Assembly (NCBI GenBank): GCA_051747965.1
Contig: JBNJGS010000063.1
Span: 1-16,723, forward strand
Direction of reading: 5' to 3'
Origin: JAQIBY01 sp051747965
GTDB taxonomy: Bacteria > Bacteroidota > Bacteroidia > Bacteroidales > ML635J-15
DNA length: 16,723 nucleotides
This document shows positions 7,194 through 15,900 of the stretch, piece after piece; the stretch's first letter is position 1; each line of letters starts with the position of its first letter. The notes beneath the pieces were generated by a model. That model worked only from the letters and a program-made list of their open reading frames with translations. It was not told the DNA's origin and did no database searches. A program made the translations under genes and the position numbers.

Positions 7194-7580
7194 TTTGTTG
7201 TTGGTTTTTCCAATCTTTTTATTTACAAAAAAATGACTTCTGGTGAAACATGAGCAAAGTCAGGAAAAAATCAAAATCCGGCTTTTTGTTGATACATGTT
7301 AATTTATTTTGTATATTGCGTTTTGAAGATAGACGAGATAGTAGGAAATAGATGTTTCGCTTTGCAAGTCAAGCTGTAGTGTGCAGAAAGTCAAGAGGAT
7401 AGGGCTGTGTAGTGTTCTTCAGTTCTTAGGTTGGTTTTGACAAATGCGGATTTAGTTTGCTTGATTGTTGCGGCAATTGAAGGGGCAAAATGAACTGATT
7501 TGAAAAAATTATACGTAAGGTATTGATTTGCAGGAGAAGCCGACATCTATCTGGGGGAATCAAATAAAACAAAAGAAATT
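7194..7580 (+). other. Gene-free upstream region of module A
   Basis: These 387 bases hold no plausible gene. A promoter-like block with TATATTGC (7312-7319) lies 261 bases ahead of the first module gene. A second candidate, TTTG (7499-7502) with TTGATTTG (7523-7530) at exactly 20-base spacing, would give a leader of about 45 bases. A weak hairpin with CTT-ATTG pairing surrounds TTGCGG near 7460-7482. I see no recognised riboswitch. Confidence 0.5.
7499..7530 (+). promoter_or_regulatory. Candidate promoter of module A
   Basis: TTTG (7499-7502) and TTGATTTG (7523-7530, one mismatch to TAnnTTTG) are separated by 20 bases, the standard Bacteroidota arrangement. The implied start near 7536 leaves about 45 bases before the ATG. 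An alternative upstream box at 7312 competes with this call. Confidence 0.33.
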
Positions 7581-8129
7581 ATGAGAAAAGCATTGCTCTT
7601 GTTATGCGCATTGATTCTTGTTATGAACGGTTCAGCACAACTGGTATCGTACAATATTGATGCATCCAAAACGTATGAAAACGGCACGAAAACTGTTTAC
7701 CTGACACTGGAAGGTGAAATCACGGGCCAGCTAAGGTCTGAATTTGAGCGTGAATTTAAAACAAGGAGTTCTGTCAGCATGTTCCGCTATTATGATGCTG
7801 AAAACCCCGCCAAATGTATGTATACAGCGGATGAGTCATTTGGTGAGACAGAACTTGACCAGATCATCAGCAATGTTAACGCTTCCCTGGAGTATGTGGA
7901 TGAACCCCGTCAGGACAGGAGGAATACCGAATACAAAAAATACCAGCTTGTAATTCCTGAAGGCAAGGAAGCCAGAAGGACAGCCATAAAGCTTTTGATG
8001 TCATTCGATTATATTGATTATGCTTCATTCGGAGAAGGAAATATCTGCAAACTTGGTGTTCGCAAAAATACAGATATGAAAGATATCCAAAAAGCATTTA
8101 AGGCTGCAGGACTGAACCTGATTGAATAA
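7581..8129 (+). CDS. Small secreted protein, module A (tandem ferredoxin-like halves)
   Basis: I do not recognise a named family. The product has 182 aa with a signal peptide (1-20, cleavage at GSAQ). The mature part falls into two halves, each predicted as beta-alpha-beta-beta-alpha: residues 36-103 (KTVYLTLEG strand, LRSEFEREFK helix, SMFRYY and KCMYTA hairpin, GETELDQIISNVN helix) and 119-182 (YQLVIPEG, RRTAIKLLMSF, YASFGEGNICKLGV, MKDIQKAFKAAG). This resembles duplicated HMA/ferredoxin-like folds but lacks a CxxC metal site; single Cys residues stand at 79 and 156. It is paralogous to the protein at 12249-12896: DAxKxYxNGT, YLTL, a Cys and EPRQ align at equal spacing. The giant surface protein gene begins 22 bases later, so the two are very likely co-expressed. 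Probably periplasmic or cell-surface; role unknown. Confidence 0.8.
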   Translation: MRKALLLLCALILVMNGSAQLVSYNIDASKTYENGTKTVYLTLEGEITGQLRSEFEREFKTRSSVSMFRYYDAENPAKCMYTADESFGETELDQIISNVNASLEYVDEPRQDRRNTEYKKYQLVIPEGKEARRTAIKLLMSFDYIDYASFGEGNICKLGVRKNTDMKDIQKAFKAAGLNLIE

Positions 8130-8151
8130 AACCAAAAAAAACAAAGCGATT

Positions 8152-11100
8152 ATGAAACGGATTCTATCGATATTTTTTGGCATTGTTTTTCTGCTGATGA
8201 TTGCAGAAGCAGGCTATGCACAATGCTCCAACTGTGTCTCCAATTTTCCCAGTGGCACATTTTCAAGCACCAATGCCAGCCTGGAGACTGTGAGCACGTG
8301 TATGTACGGAGGCGAATACGCATATTTTGATGTCACCAGTGGAGAAACCTATACCTGGACAACCTGTTCAGATTCCGATTTTGACACCCAACTCAGTTTG
8401 TACCAGGGGACATCCTGTGGTGGAACAGACTTGGCGTATAATGATGATGATTGCGACTTGCAGTCTACCATTACCTGGACAGCAACATTTACCGGAACGG
8501 TAACAGTACTGCTTAGTGAGTATCCATGCAGTTCAAATTCTACATGCATGACCCTTGAGTGGGCTTGTACCAGTTGTGGCGGCGGCACTCCTTCAGGCGA
8601 TTGTGATGATGCGTTACCTTTTTGTACCAGCGATTCGTATACCTTTCCAGCAAGCACGGACGTTTCCGGAATGGGCTCGGTGGGATGCCTGGGTTCAACC
8701 CCTAATCCAGCCTGGTACTGGATGGAAATCAATGATCCCGGCGATATAGATATATACATCTCCAGCGGGGCAGATGTTGATTTTATTGCCTGGGGACCTT
8801 TCAACTCGTTGAGTGAAGGTTGCGCAACAGATCTGATGTCAACCACAGGCGTTGATTGTTCTTATTCGACTGCTGCTACCGAGACATGTAATCTTACCGG
8901 AACACAAGCTGGTGAAGTGTATATTCTTTTGATTACCAATTATGCCAATGTAGAAACCAATATTTCATTTAGCCAGACAGCCGGCTCAGGGACAACCAAT
9001 TGCGGAATTATTGCCCCGCCGATTGAAAACAACGGCCCTTTATGTGAAGGGGAAACACTGGAGCTTACGGTTACAACTCCTGAGCCGGGAGCATCCTACA
9101 GCTGGTCCGGCCCCAATGGATTTACATCCACTGCCATGGAGCCTACAGTACCAAATGTTAGCACAGCTGATGCAGGAACATACTCGCTGGAAATTACCAT
9201 CGGTCCTGATACCAGTGATCCGGAAACTACTGATGTGGAGGTGAATCCAAATGTTACACCCACCTTTAATGCTGTGGGACCATATTGTGAAGGTGATGTT
9301 ATTCCTGCTCTTCCCACAACTTCGAATGAGGGAATTACAGGGAGCTGGTCACCGGCAATTGATAATATGAATACCACAAGCTATACATTTACCCCTGATG
9401 CCGGACAGTGTGCGCTTACTACCAGCATGACAATCGATATTACTCCCCAAACTTCCCCGACCTTTGATCAGGCAGGTCCATACTGCTACGGATCTGCTAT
9501 TCCGGATCTTCCCACAACTTCAGATGAGGGAATTGCAGGGAGCTGGTCACCGGCAATCGACAATACAAGCACAACAACATATACATTCACCCCTGATGCA
9601 GGCGAGTGTGCATCTACAACCAGTATGACCATAGATATTACACCACAAACAATCCCTGCATTTGATGCGCCGGGACCCTATTGTGAAGACAGTCCGGTTC
9701 CGGCTCTGCCGACAACATCCAACAATGGCATTACGGGGAGCTGGTCACCGGCCATTGACAACAGCACAACAACAACTTACACTTTCACACCGGATCCCGG
9801 CGAATGTGCTACATCTGTAGATTTGACAATTGATATCATACCCAAAGCAACACCAACATTTGATCCGGTGGGGCCGTATTGTGCAGGGGAAAATATTCCT
9901 GATCTCCCGGATGTATCAGACAATGGTATCAGCGGTAGCTGGACACCGGCCATAAACAATACAAGTACAACAAACTATACATTTACGCCTGCGTCCGGAG
10001 AATGCGCCCTGGCTTCAGATATGACAATTACGGTTTTTGACAATCCTGTTCCCGCGGCTGATAATACAAGCCCGCTGTGTGAAGGTGAAAGTCTGGAGGT
10101 ATCTGCAGAACCGGATGGCATGCTATCTTATACATGGACAGGTCCCAACGGGTTTGCCTCATCTGAGCAAAACCCTGTTGTCAGCGATACTGCCGGAGTC
10201 AGTGCAAGTGGAACATACACAGTACTGGTCGAAAACAACAATGGATGTACTGCTGAGGCTGAAACCATTGTAGAGGTTTACCCGCAACCCGAAATTAGTC
10301 TGACTTATGAGGATCCGCTTTGTTTTGAAAGTTGCGATGGTGAAATTGAAGTAATGGTTTCTTCAGGCAGCATGCCTTATGAATACAGTATTGACGGCGG
10401 CATGAGTTTCTCCATGGAGAATGTTTTTGATGGCTTGTGTGAAGGAAGCTATAATCCTGTTGTCCGGGATGCTCAGTCTTGTACAGCAGAGTATGAAACA
10501 GTGGATCTTACAGATCCCCTGCCGCTTTCCGTTGATCTGGTGTCAGTGCAGGACCAGAACTGCCAAAGTCCCGGTTCAGCAGAGGTTTCGGCATATGGAG
10601 GTACTGCGCCGCATGATTATCACTGGCCTGCGGATGCCGGAGGTGTCGACAATGGCCTTGCAGCAGCTATACCGGCTGGTGATTATGTTGTAAGCGTAAC
10701 GGATGCCCATAATTGTCAGGAAGAACTGCAATTAACTGTAGGCATGGCCAATGATTTTTCTGCTGATGCTGCAGTGAAATCACATGTGCAGTGTTTTGGC
10801 GAATATTCCGGCGTGATTGAAGTGGACATTTCCAGCGGTACTCCCAATTATGAGATTGACTGGACAGGCGGTTCTGAAATTACTGCTGAAACTGCTTATA
10901 CCATTCGTAATCTGCCCAAAGGCACTTATGGCCTGACTGTATCGGATGCAGACGGCTGCAGTGAAACTTTTGACCTGACCGTGGACGGACCGGATGCGCC
11001 ATTGAGTGTGCAAATTCAAAAACAGGATGTTTCCTGCCATGGTGCTGCAGATGGAAAGGCTCAGGCATTTGTATCAGGAGGGACAACACCTTATACGTTT

Positions 11101-11736
11101 GAATGGAGGAAGAATTATCTTGTGTCGCAAAATGCATTTGCAGGACATTTGTCTGGCGGAAACTATCACCTGAGTCTGATAGATGATCATAATTGTGTAG
11201 TGGATACAAGCATAAGCATCTACGAACCATCGGAGATTCTGGTGGATTTCATCCTCAACCATCCCTCGTGCCGGGGAAATAACAATGGATATATCGAACT
11301 TACAGTGTCAGGAGGAACAGAGCCCTACACTTATTTCAGGGGAGAGAGTCCTGGTAATTTTCCCTATTTTGACAATTTGTATGAGGGCGATTATGATATT
11401 AAAATTGTGGATGCTGATGGATGCAAGAAGAAACTGAAAACAATCACACTGGCAGACGATCCCGTAGAATGCCTGAGGATACCAAATGCTTTTACACCCA
11501 ACGGCGATGATAACAATGATACCTGGATTATTGAAAATCTCGAAATGTTTCCCAAAGCACTGGTGAAAGTTTATAATCGCTGGGGGCAGGTTGTATATAG
11601 TGGCATGCCCGGTGAAGAACCCTGGGATGGTACGGATCAAACCGGCAAGCTGGTTAATACAGGATCATACCTCTATATTATTAATATCTACCATGGCAGC
11701 AATCCCTATTCAGGAATAGTTACCGTAGTATATTAA
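8152..11736 (+). CDS. Giant T9SS surface protein A with SprB repeats and CHU_C sorting domain
   Basis: The product has 1194 aa. The ATG at 8152 is preferred; the frame opens upstream at a TTG that overlaps the previous gene, but the signal peptide (MKRILSIFFGIVFLL to YAQ) starts here. Domains in order: a Cys-rich pre-peptidase-like beta domain (25-147); a second one (149-285) with PAWYWMEI and DFIAWGPF motifs; an Ig-like domain (286-368); four 66-aa repeats (369-632); another Ig-like domain (633-713); five SprB-type repeats (about 714-1103); and a gliding-motility / CHU_C C-terminus (1105-1194: IPNAFTPNGDDNND, VYNRWGQVVY, WDGT, GSYLYIINI). The tail is the type B T9SS signal, so the protein should be exported to the cell surface or medium. 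It probably acts as an adhesin or matrix protein; no enzyme domain is seen. No PorP/SprF-like partner gene follows. Confidence 0.92.
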   Translation: MKRILSIFFGIVFLLMIAEAGYAQCSNCVSNFPSGTFSSTNASLETVSTCMYGGEYAYFDVTSGETYTWTTCSDSDFDTQLSLYQGTSCGGTDLAYNDDDCDLQSTITWTATFTGTVTVLLSEYPCSSNSTCMTLEWACTSCGGGTPSGDCDDALPFCTSDSYTFPASTDVSGMGSVGCLGSTPNPAWYWMEINDPGDIDIYISSGADVDFIAWGPFNSLSEGCATDLMSTTGVDCSYSTAATETCNLTGTQAGEVYILLITNYANVETNISFSQTAGSGTTNCGIIAPPIENNGPLCEGETLELTVTTPEPGASYSWSGPNGFTSTAMEPTVPNVSTADAGTYSLEITIGPDTSDPETTDVEVNPNVTPTFNAVGPYCEGDVIPALPTTSNEGITGSWSPAIDNMNTTSYTFTPDAGQCALTTSMTIDITPQTSPTFDQAGPYCYGSAIPDLPTTSDEGIAGSWSPAIDNTSTTTYTFTPDAGECASTTSMTIDITPQTIPAFDAPGPYCEDSPVPALPTTSNNGITGSWSPAIDNSTTTTYTFTPDPGECATSVDLTIDIIPKATPTFDPVGPYCAGENIPDLPDVSDNGISGSWTPAINNTSTTNYTFTPASGECALASDMTITVFDNPVPAADNTSPLCEGESLEVSAEPDGMLSYTWTGPNGFASSEQNPVVSDTAGVSASGTYTVLVENNNGCTAEAETIVEVYPQPEISLTYEDPLCFESCDGEIEVMVSSGSMPYEYSIDGGMSFSMENVFDGLCEGSYNPVVRDAQSCTAEYETVDLTDPLPLSVDLVSVQDQNCQSPGSAEVSAYGGTAPHDYHWPADAGGVDNGLAAAIPAGDYVVSVTDAHNCQEELQLTVGMANDFSADAAVKSHVQCFGEYSGVIEVDISSGTPNYEIDWTGGSEITAETAYTIRNLPKGTYGLTVSDADGCSETFDLTVDGPDAPLSVQIQKQDVSCHGAADGKAQAFVSGGTTPYTFEWRKNYLVSQNAFAGHLSGGNYHLSLIDDHNCVVDTSISIYEPSEILVDFILNHPSCRGNNNGYIELTVSGGTEPYTYFRGESPGNFPYFDNLYEGDYDIKIVDADGCKKKLKTITLADDPVECLRIPNAFTPNGDDNNDTWIIENLEMFPKALVKVYNRWGQVVYSGMPGEEPWDGTDQTGKLVNTGSYLYIINIYHGSNPYSGIVTVVY
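9256..10047 (+). repeat. Four tandem 198-bp (66-aa) coding repeats
   Basis: Units begin at 9256, 9454, 9652 and 9850 with an exact 198-base period and no indels. The protein core is GPYC-x-G/D ... IPxLPxxS ... GIxGSWSPAIDN ... TTxYTFTPxxGxCA. Units 1 and 2 are nearly identical over the stretch encoding LPTTS to GSWSPAID, which indicates recent duplication; unit 4 is the most divergent. Similar repeats are common in giant T9SS proteins of Bacteroidota. They are likely Ig-like beta modules acting as a stalk. Confidence 0.95.
10291..11460 (+). repeat. Five SprB-type repeats in giant protein A
   Basis: Five degenerate units of about 75-80 aa share the pattern C-x(2-4)-C/G-DGxIxVxVSGGxxPYxYxW ... 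GLxxGxYxxxVxDxxxC. This resembles the SprB repeat of the Flavobacterium gliding adhesin (SprB, PF13573 in memory). The repeats share the pattern at protein level but little nucleotide identity, so they are old compared with the 198-base repeats upstream. Confidence 0.8.
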
Positions 11737-11755
11737 TTAAAACATTATTCAGAAG

Positions 11756-11787
11756 AAAGGGTATCCTGAAATGGGATGCCCTTTTTT
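11756..11787 (+). terminator. Intrinsic terminator of module A
   Basis: AAAGGGTATCC (11756-11766) pairs with GGATGCCCTTT (11774-11784), with one G-T wobble, around a 7-base loop and is followed by a T-run. It lies 20 bases after the giant A stop. Confidence 0.88.
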
Positions 11788-12248
11788 GAGTATTTACCCT
11801 GGTTGGCAATATATTTATTAGAAAAAAAGAAAAATATTTAAGGTAGATAATATTATACATAAGGCGTGATTGGGCTAATAATAGGTTAAAAAACAAAACG
11901 AATGTTTTTTGCTTTTATGAAGCATTTTTAAATGTTAAAAAAATCATAAAAAAAAGCATCCTTTTGTTTTTTTTTTCGTACATTCACAGAAGACAAGTAT
12001 TTCATTTGTGGAATTTGTGTTTTAGAGTCGAAATAGTTGAAAATCAAGGAGATGGGGATTTATTTTGAGAATATTCTGTATTGACATTTGATTGAAAAAT
12101 TGGGAAATTATGAGTTTTTACTGTGGTTTTGTTATAGATGTCATTGCCTGCATGTGCAGCTTTGTGTATTGACAACAATCTGAAACTGTTGACGGAATAG
12201 TATTTTTTCCTGGAAAACGAATTGGAATCTGTTAAAATATTATAGATT
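11788..12248 (+). other. Gene-free AT-rich upstream region of module B
   Basis: These 461 bases are strongly AT-rich and contain no gene. They include small hairpins (AAAAAAC with GTTTTTT around 11889-11910; TGCTT with AAGCA around 11910-11924; CTGCA-TG-TGCAG near 12146-12160). A T10 run at 11967-11976 sits between TTTG (11963-11966) and TACATTCA (11979-11986), a promoter-like pair whose spacing is only 12 bases. The TACATTCA box lies 262 bases ahead of the next ATG, almost the same distance as TATATTGC in module A. No riboswitch is recognised. Confidence 0.5.
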
Positions 12249-12896
12249 ATGAAAAAGATATTTAGTGTATTGATTATTTTCTTGCCATTGTTATCAGTAG
12301 CGCAGATTGAAATTATTAGCAATGATGCGACAAAGAATTATCCTAATGGTACGCGTATAAGTTACCTTACATTATCTGATTATCCTACAGAACGAGGTTT
12401 TTTGGATTTTGTTAATTCAAGCATAGTTAAAGATAAAAGTGTTATTCGCTTTTCCTTGTCGAAAGAAGGAAGGAAGTGTTTTCTGGAATCAAAAGATGAC
12501 TATACCGATGATATGATGATAAATGCAATTAATAATGCATATCGGAATTATTTCATTAATAATGAGCCAAGACAAAAAGGTGTGAGAACAAAAGTCATTC
12601 CTGGTGAATCGAAAAAAAAATCAGAAAAGCCAAAAGAAGGAACATCTGTGGGATCATATAATAAATCAAATTACAACGGTGAATTTCATGCCGTTGGAAT
12701 TAAGCTTGAATCAAACCCGGATATGGAGGTTGTGAAAAATGCTGTTCAGACATTAAAAGAACAGGGTGGGTTTGAAATAGAAAAGATTAACCATACAGAA
12801 TTTGAAATACGTTCAGATAAACCAATAAATGCTGAACTTGTCATAAGCATCTTTGAAGATTTCGGATTGAAAATCGAAGATGAGTTTATGAAATAG
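12249..12896 (+). CDS. Small secreted protein, module B (paralogue of 7581-8129)
   Basis: The product has 215 aa with a signal peptide (1-19, cleavage at SVAQ). It is a paralogue of the module A protein: D26-A-T-K-N-Y-P-N-G-T then YLTL (11 of 19 residues identical over 26-44), Cys77 (Cys79 in A) and EPRQ at 106-109 (108-111 in A). The first half is again beta-alpha-beta-beta-alpha; the second half (146-215: AVGIKLES, VVKNAVQTLKEQG, TEFEIRSD, AELVISIFEDFG) has the same order. A Lys/Ser-rich linker (110-140) not present in A joins the halves and is encoded by an A9 run (12612-12620). The gene is much more AT-rich than its paralogue. The partner giant gene begins 28 bases downstream. Unknown function, no named family recognised. 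Confidence 0.8.
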   Translation: MKKIFSVLIIFLPLLSVAQIEIISNDATKNYPNGTRISYLTLSDYPTERGFLDFVNSSIVKDKSVIRFSLSKEGRKCFLESKDDYTDDMMINAINNAYRNYFINNEPRQKGVRTKVIPGESKKKSEKPKEGTSVGSYNKSNYNGEFHAVGIKLESNPDMEVVKNAVQTLKEQGGFEIEKINHTEFEIRSDKPINAELVISIFEDFGLKIEDEFMK

Positions 12897-12924
12897 ATTT
12901 TAACATTCTGAATAAACAGATATT

Positions 12925-15900
12925 ATGAAAAAAATTATAGTTAAATTTAGCCTACTCCTACTTGCCACCTTTGCTGTTTTGTTTGCAAAAGGACAATCCG
13001 ACTGTGCAAATCCAATACCCTTAACACCGGGAACACAGCAATGTGCAACGAACGATTATTTAGGTACTAATGGTTCGTTCCCTGATGATGGAAGTGCCCC
13101 GACAAATGAATGTAATACTTCATATAATGATGGAGAATATTGGTTTGAATATACTGGTACCGGAGATGCTTTACAGTTAGATATGAGTGGACTAACAGAT
13201 ACATGGTCTGGGGTATTTGTTTTTGATGATTGTCCATCCGGTTCACCAAATTGTATTGCCTCAAATACTAGTTCTACAACAGATGATTATTCTGTCACCA
13301 CCCCGGCATTAACCAATGGAGCAACGTATTATATTGTCATTGCCAATTGGAGTACTCCTGATTATACTGATTTTTGCCTTGATGCTACAGAAGTAGCCCC
13401 ACCCGTTTGCAGTGACTGCTCTGATCCTGAAGTTATCCCGGGAACAACAACTTTTCCTTTTTCTCATTCAGGATCTACCTGTGGTGCCTGTGATAATTAC
13501 ACAAGTACAGATGCCTGTGGCACATCTTATATGAATGGCGAAGATTTTGTGTATGAATATACCCCCTCCAGTGATATTGATGTAACTGTGAATTTAACTA
13601 CTGATGCTACCTATGTAGGAGTTGCAGTAACTGAGGGATGCCCGGATGTGGGAACATGCGTCGGTAGTCCTGCAACTAGCTCAACGGCCTCTGATGCCAG
13701 TGGAGGGCCTTATTCCTTATCAGCCGGTGTAACCTACTATTTTACGGTGTCAACTTATCCAAGTCCTGATTGTATTCCGAATTATACACTTACCATTGAT
13801 GAACCCGGTCCCCCGGCAAATGATTTATGCGCTGATGCAACAGCATTGCCTTGTGCCACAAGCAGTTTAGCAGGAACCACAAGTGGTGCTACAGATATTG
13901 CTCATGGCACAGGTTGTACTATGTCAAATCATGGGGTGTGGTACACCTTTACAGGCGATGGAGATGAAACAACTATATCATCCACCGCAGATTTTGATCA
14001 TGGAATGGCAATTACCAGTGGAGCATGCGGCTCGTTAACAAATATATCTTGTCACGATGCTGCCGGAGCTGGAGGTACTGAAACTTCTTCATTTACTACT
14101 ACTACGGGAACAGTTTATTATGTTTATATTGCCAGCAATGTAGCTGGTACCACAACAGGAGACTTTACAATTTTACGAACATGTGGTGACATTATTGAAG
14201 GCTCTGAGGATTGTGAAAATGCTCAGGCCGTTTGCGCCGAAGCAGGTGGTGTCGGAGTTGATTTTGGTGTGACAGAAAATTCTCCTGTTGTTGATGCCCC
14301 TACCGATCAGTGCAGCTATTTACAAAATCCAAGCTGGTGGTATTTTCAGGTAGAGTCTCTTGGAGAGATAGAAATGGAGATAGCCTCATCTTGCGGAGAT
14401 GTTGATTTTGCTTGTTATGGTCCCTTTGATAACCTGACGTGTGATCCTGCAGATCTTGAGGGAAGTGGCTCATATACATGGTATGATAGTGGTAATAGTG
14501 GCAGCACAACCACCAATACCGATGCCTGCGATATTAATAATCTTGCTCTTCCTTCCGGAAACTTAGTGGATGCAGCCTATTCAATTGAACCAACAGAAAT
14601 ACTGAATATAAACCCTGTGAGTGTTGGAGAATATTATATTGTAATCATTGGTAACTGGGCAAATTGTACTGGTATTGTTAACTTTGATCAAACAAACATT
14701 GGAGATGCAGGAGCCGGTTCGGTTAATTGTGATATTGTTTCGGATTGCAACATCACAAGTATTTCTGCAACCACAGCATGCACAGGTTCAACATATAGCG
14801 TTACAGGAGAAATTAATTTTATTGATCCTCCTGTTGATGGAACCCTGGAAATATGTGATGGTACGACTTGTCAAACCTTCACAGCTCCCTTTACCAGCCC
14901 TACCCCCTATAGCTTAACTGGTTTAACTGCAGATGGAGTACAGCATCAGTTAACCGCAACATTCACAACAAGTTCAGCAAACTGTGACAAAATAGCATTT
15001 TATGATGCTCCTATATGTACCGTATCTGGTAATTGTCCTGATTATGCGAACTCAGTTGCAAGTTCAAACGAACACTGTGCCGGTCAAACCTATTATTTTG
15101 AAGTTCAAAATACAGATTGTGCCGGTGATATCACTTTTGATGTGGTTGGTAATTACGGAGACTCATGGGCTAACGAGATAACTTGGGAGGTGACAAGCAA
15201 TTTAACTTCAAATGTGGTTGCCAGTGGTGGTCCTGGAGTAGATGGTGCTTCTATATTTTCCGTGGTTGGTCCGCTTGATCCAAACGTTGAGGGGCAGGCA
15301 TTTACATTGACAGTTTATGATTCATACGGAGATGGTTTCAGTACCGGCGGAACGATTGTTATTCAACAATCTGGTGTTGATTTGATTTCTCCAATTACCG
15401 GCGATTTTGGTGCTGAAACACATACAATGTTTATGCCTTCGGTATCCATTTCATCAGCTACACTTTCTGTTACTACGCCTTCAGGAGTTGTTAGCCAGAC
15501 TGTTGATAACTGTAATGATTTTAGCATACCTATAAACATTAATAATTCATTATTCTGTACTACGACTACCGTAGATTTACCTTGGGAAATTGAATGCGAT
15601 TTTGACAATAGTGTGCTGGCAAGTGGAACACACAGTATGACAATTTATCCAAACACACCTGATGATTTTAGTGATATTGTTACTTATACATTTGATGAAA
15701 CTAGTTGTGCATGGATTCCTTCATGGCAAAATGATTGTAATGCAACTCACCTGGGAGATGTTTTTGATATAAGTCCCGATCCAACAGCACCCGTAGATGC
15801 ATGTGTTGCAAATAATCCACAAACACTTTCTTTGCAATATAATGGGGTTTCCGGTGGTCCGGATTGCTGTAGTACTGCCGGTCCTAGTGCTCCAATAACG

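Noticed and set aside
7581..8129. Small protein as a PorP/SprF-type T9SS partner
   Set aside because: At 182 aa with alternating helices and strands it lacks the length and beta-barrel pattern of that family.
8122..8151. Upstream extension of giant A from the TTG at 8122
   Set aside because: It would overlap the small-protein stop and place ten charged residues before the signal peptide; the ATG at 8152 has the usual ATT context.
8349..8846. 165-codon open frame antisense to giant gene A
   Set aside because: Opposite a signal-peptide-bearing gene with continuous domains; no recognisable protein.
9256..10047. Regular direct repeats as a CRISPR array
   Set aside because: The period is 198 bases, the repeats are coding and in frame, and no short repeat-spacer pattern or cas gene exists.
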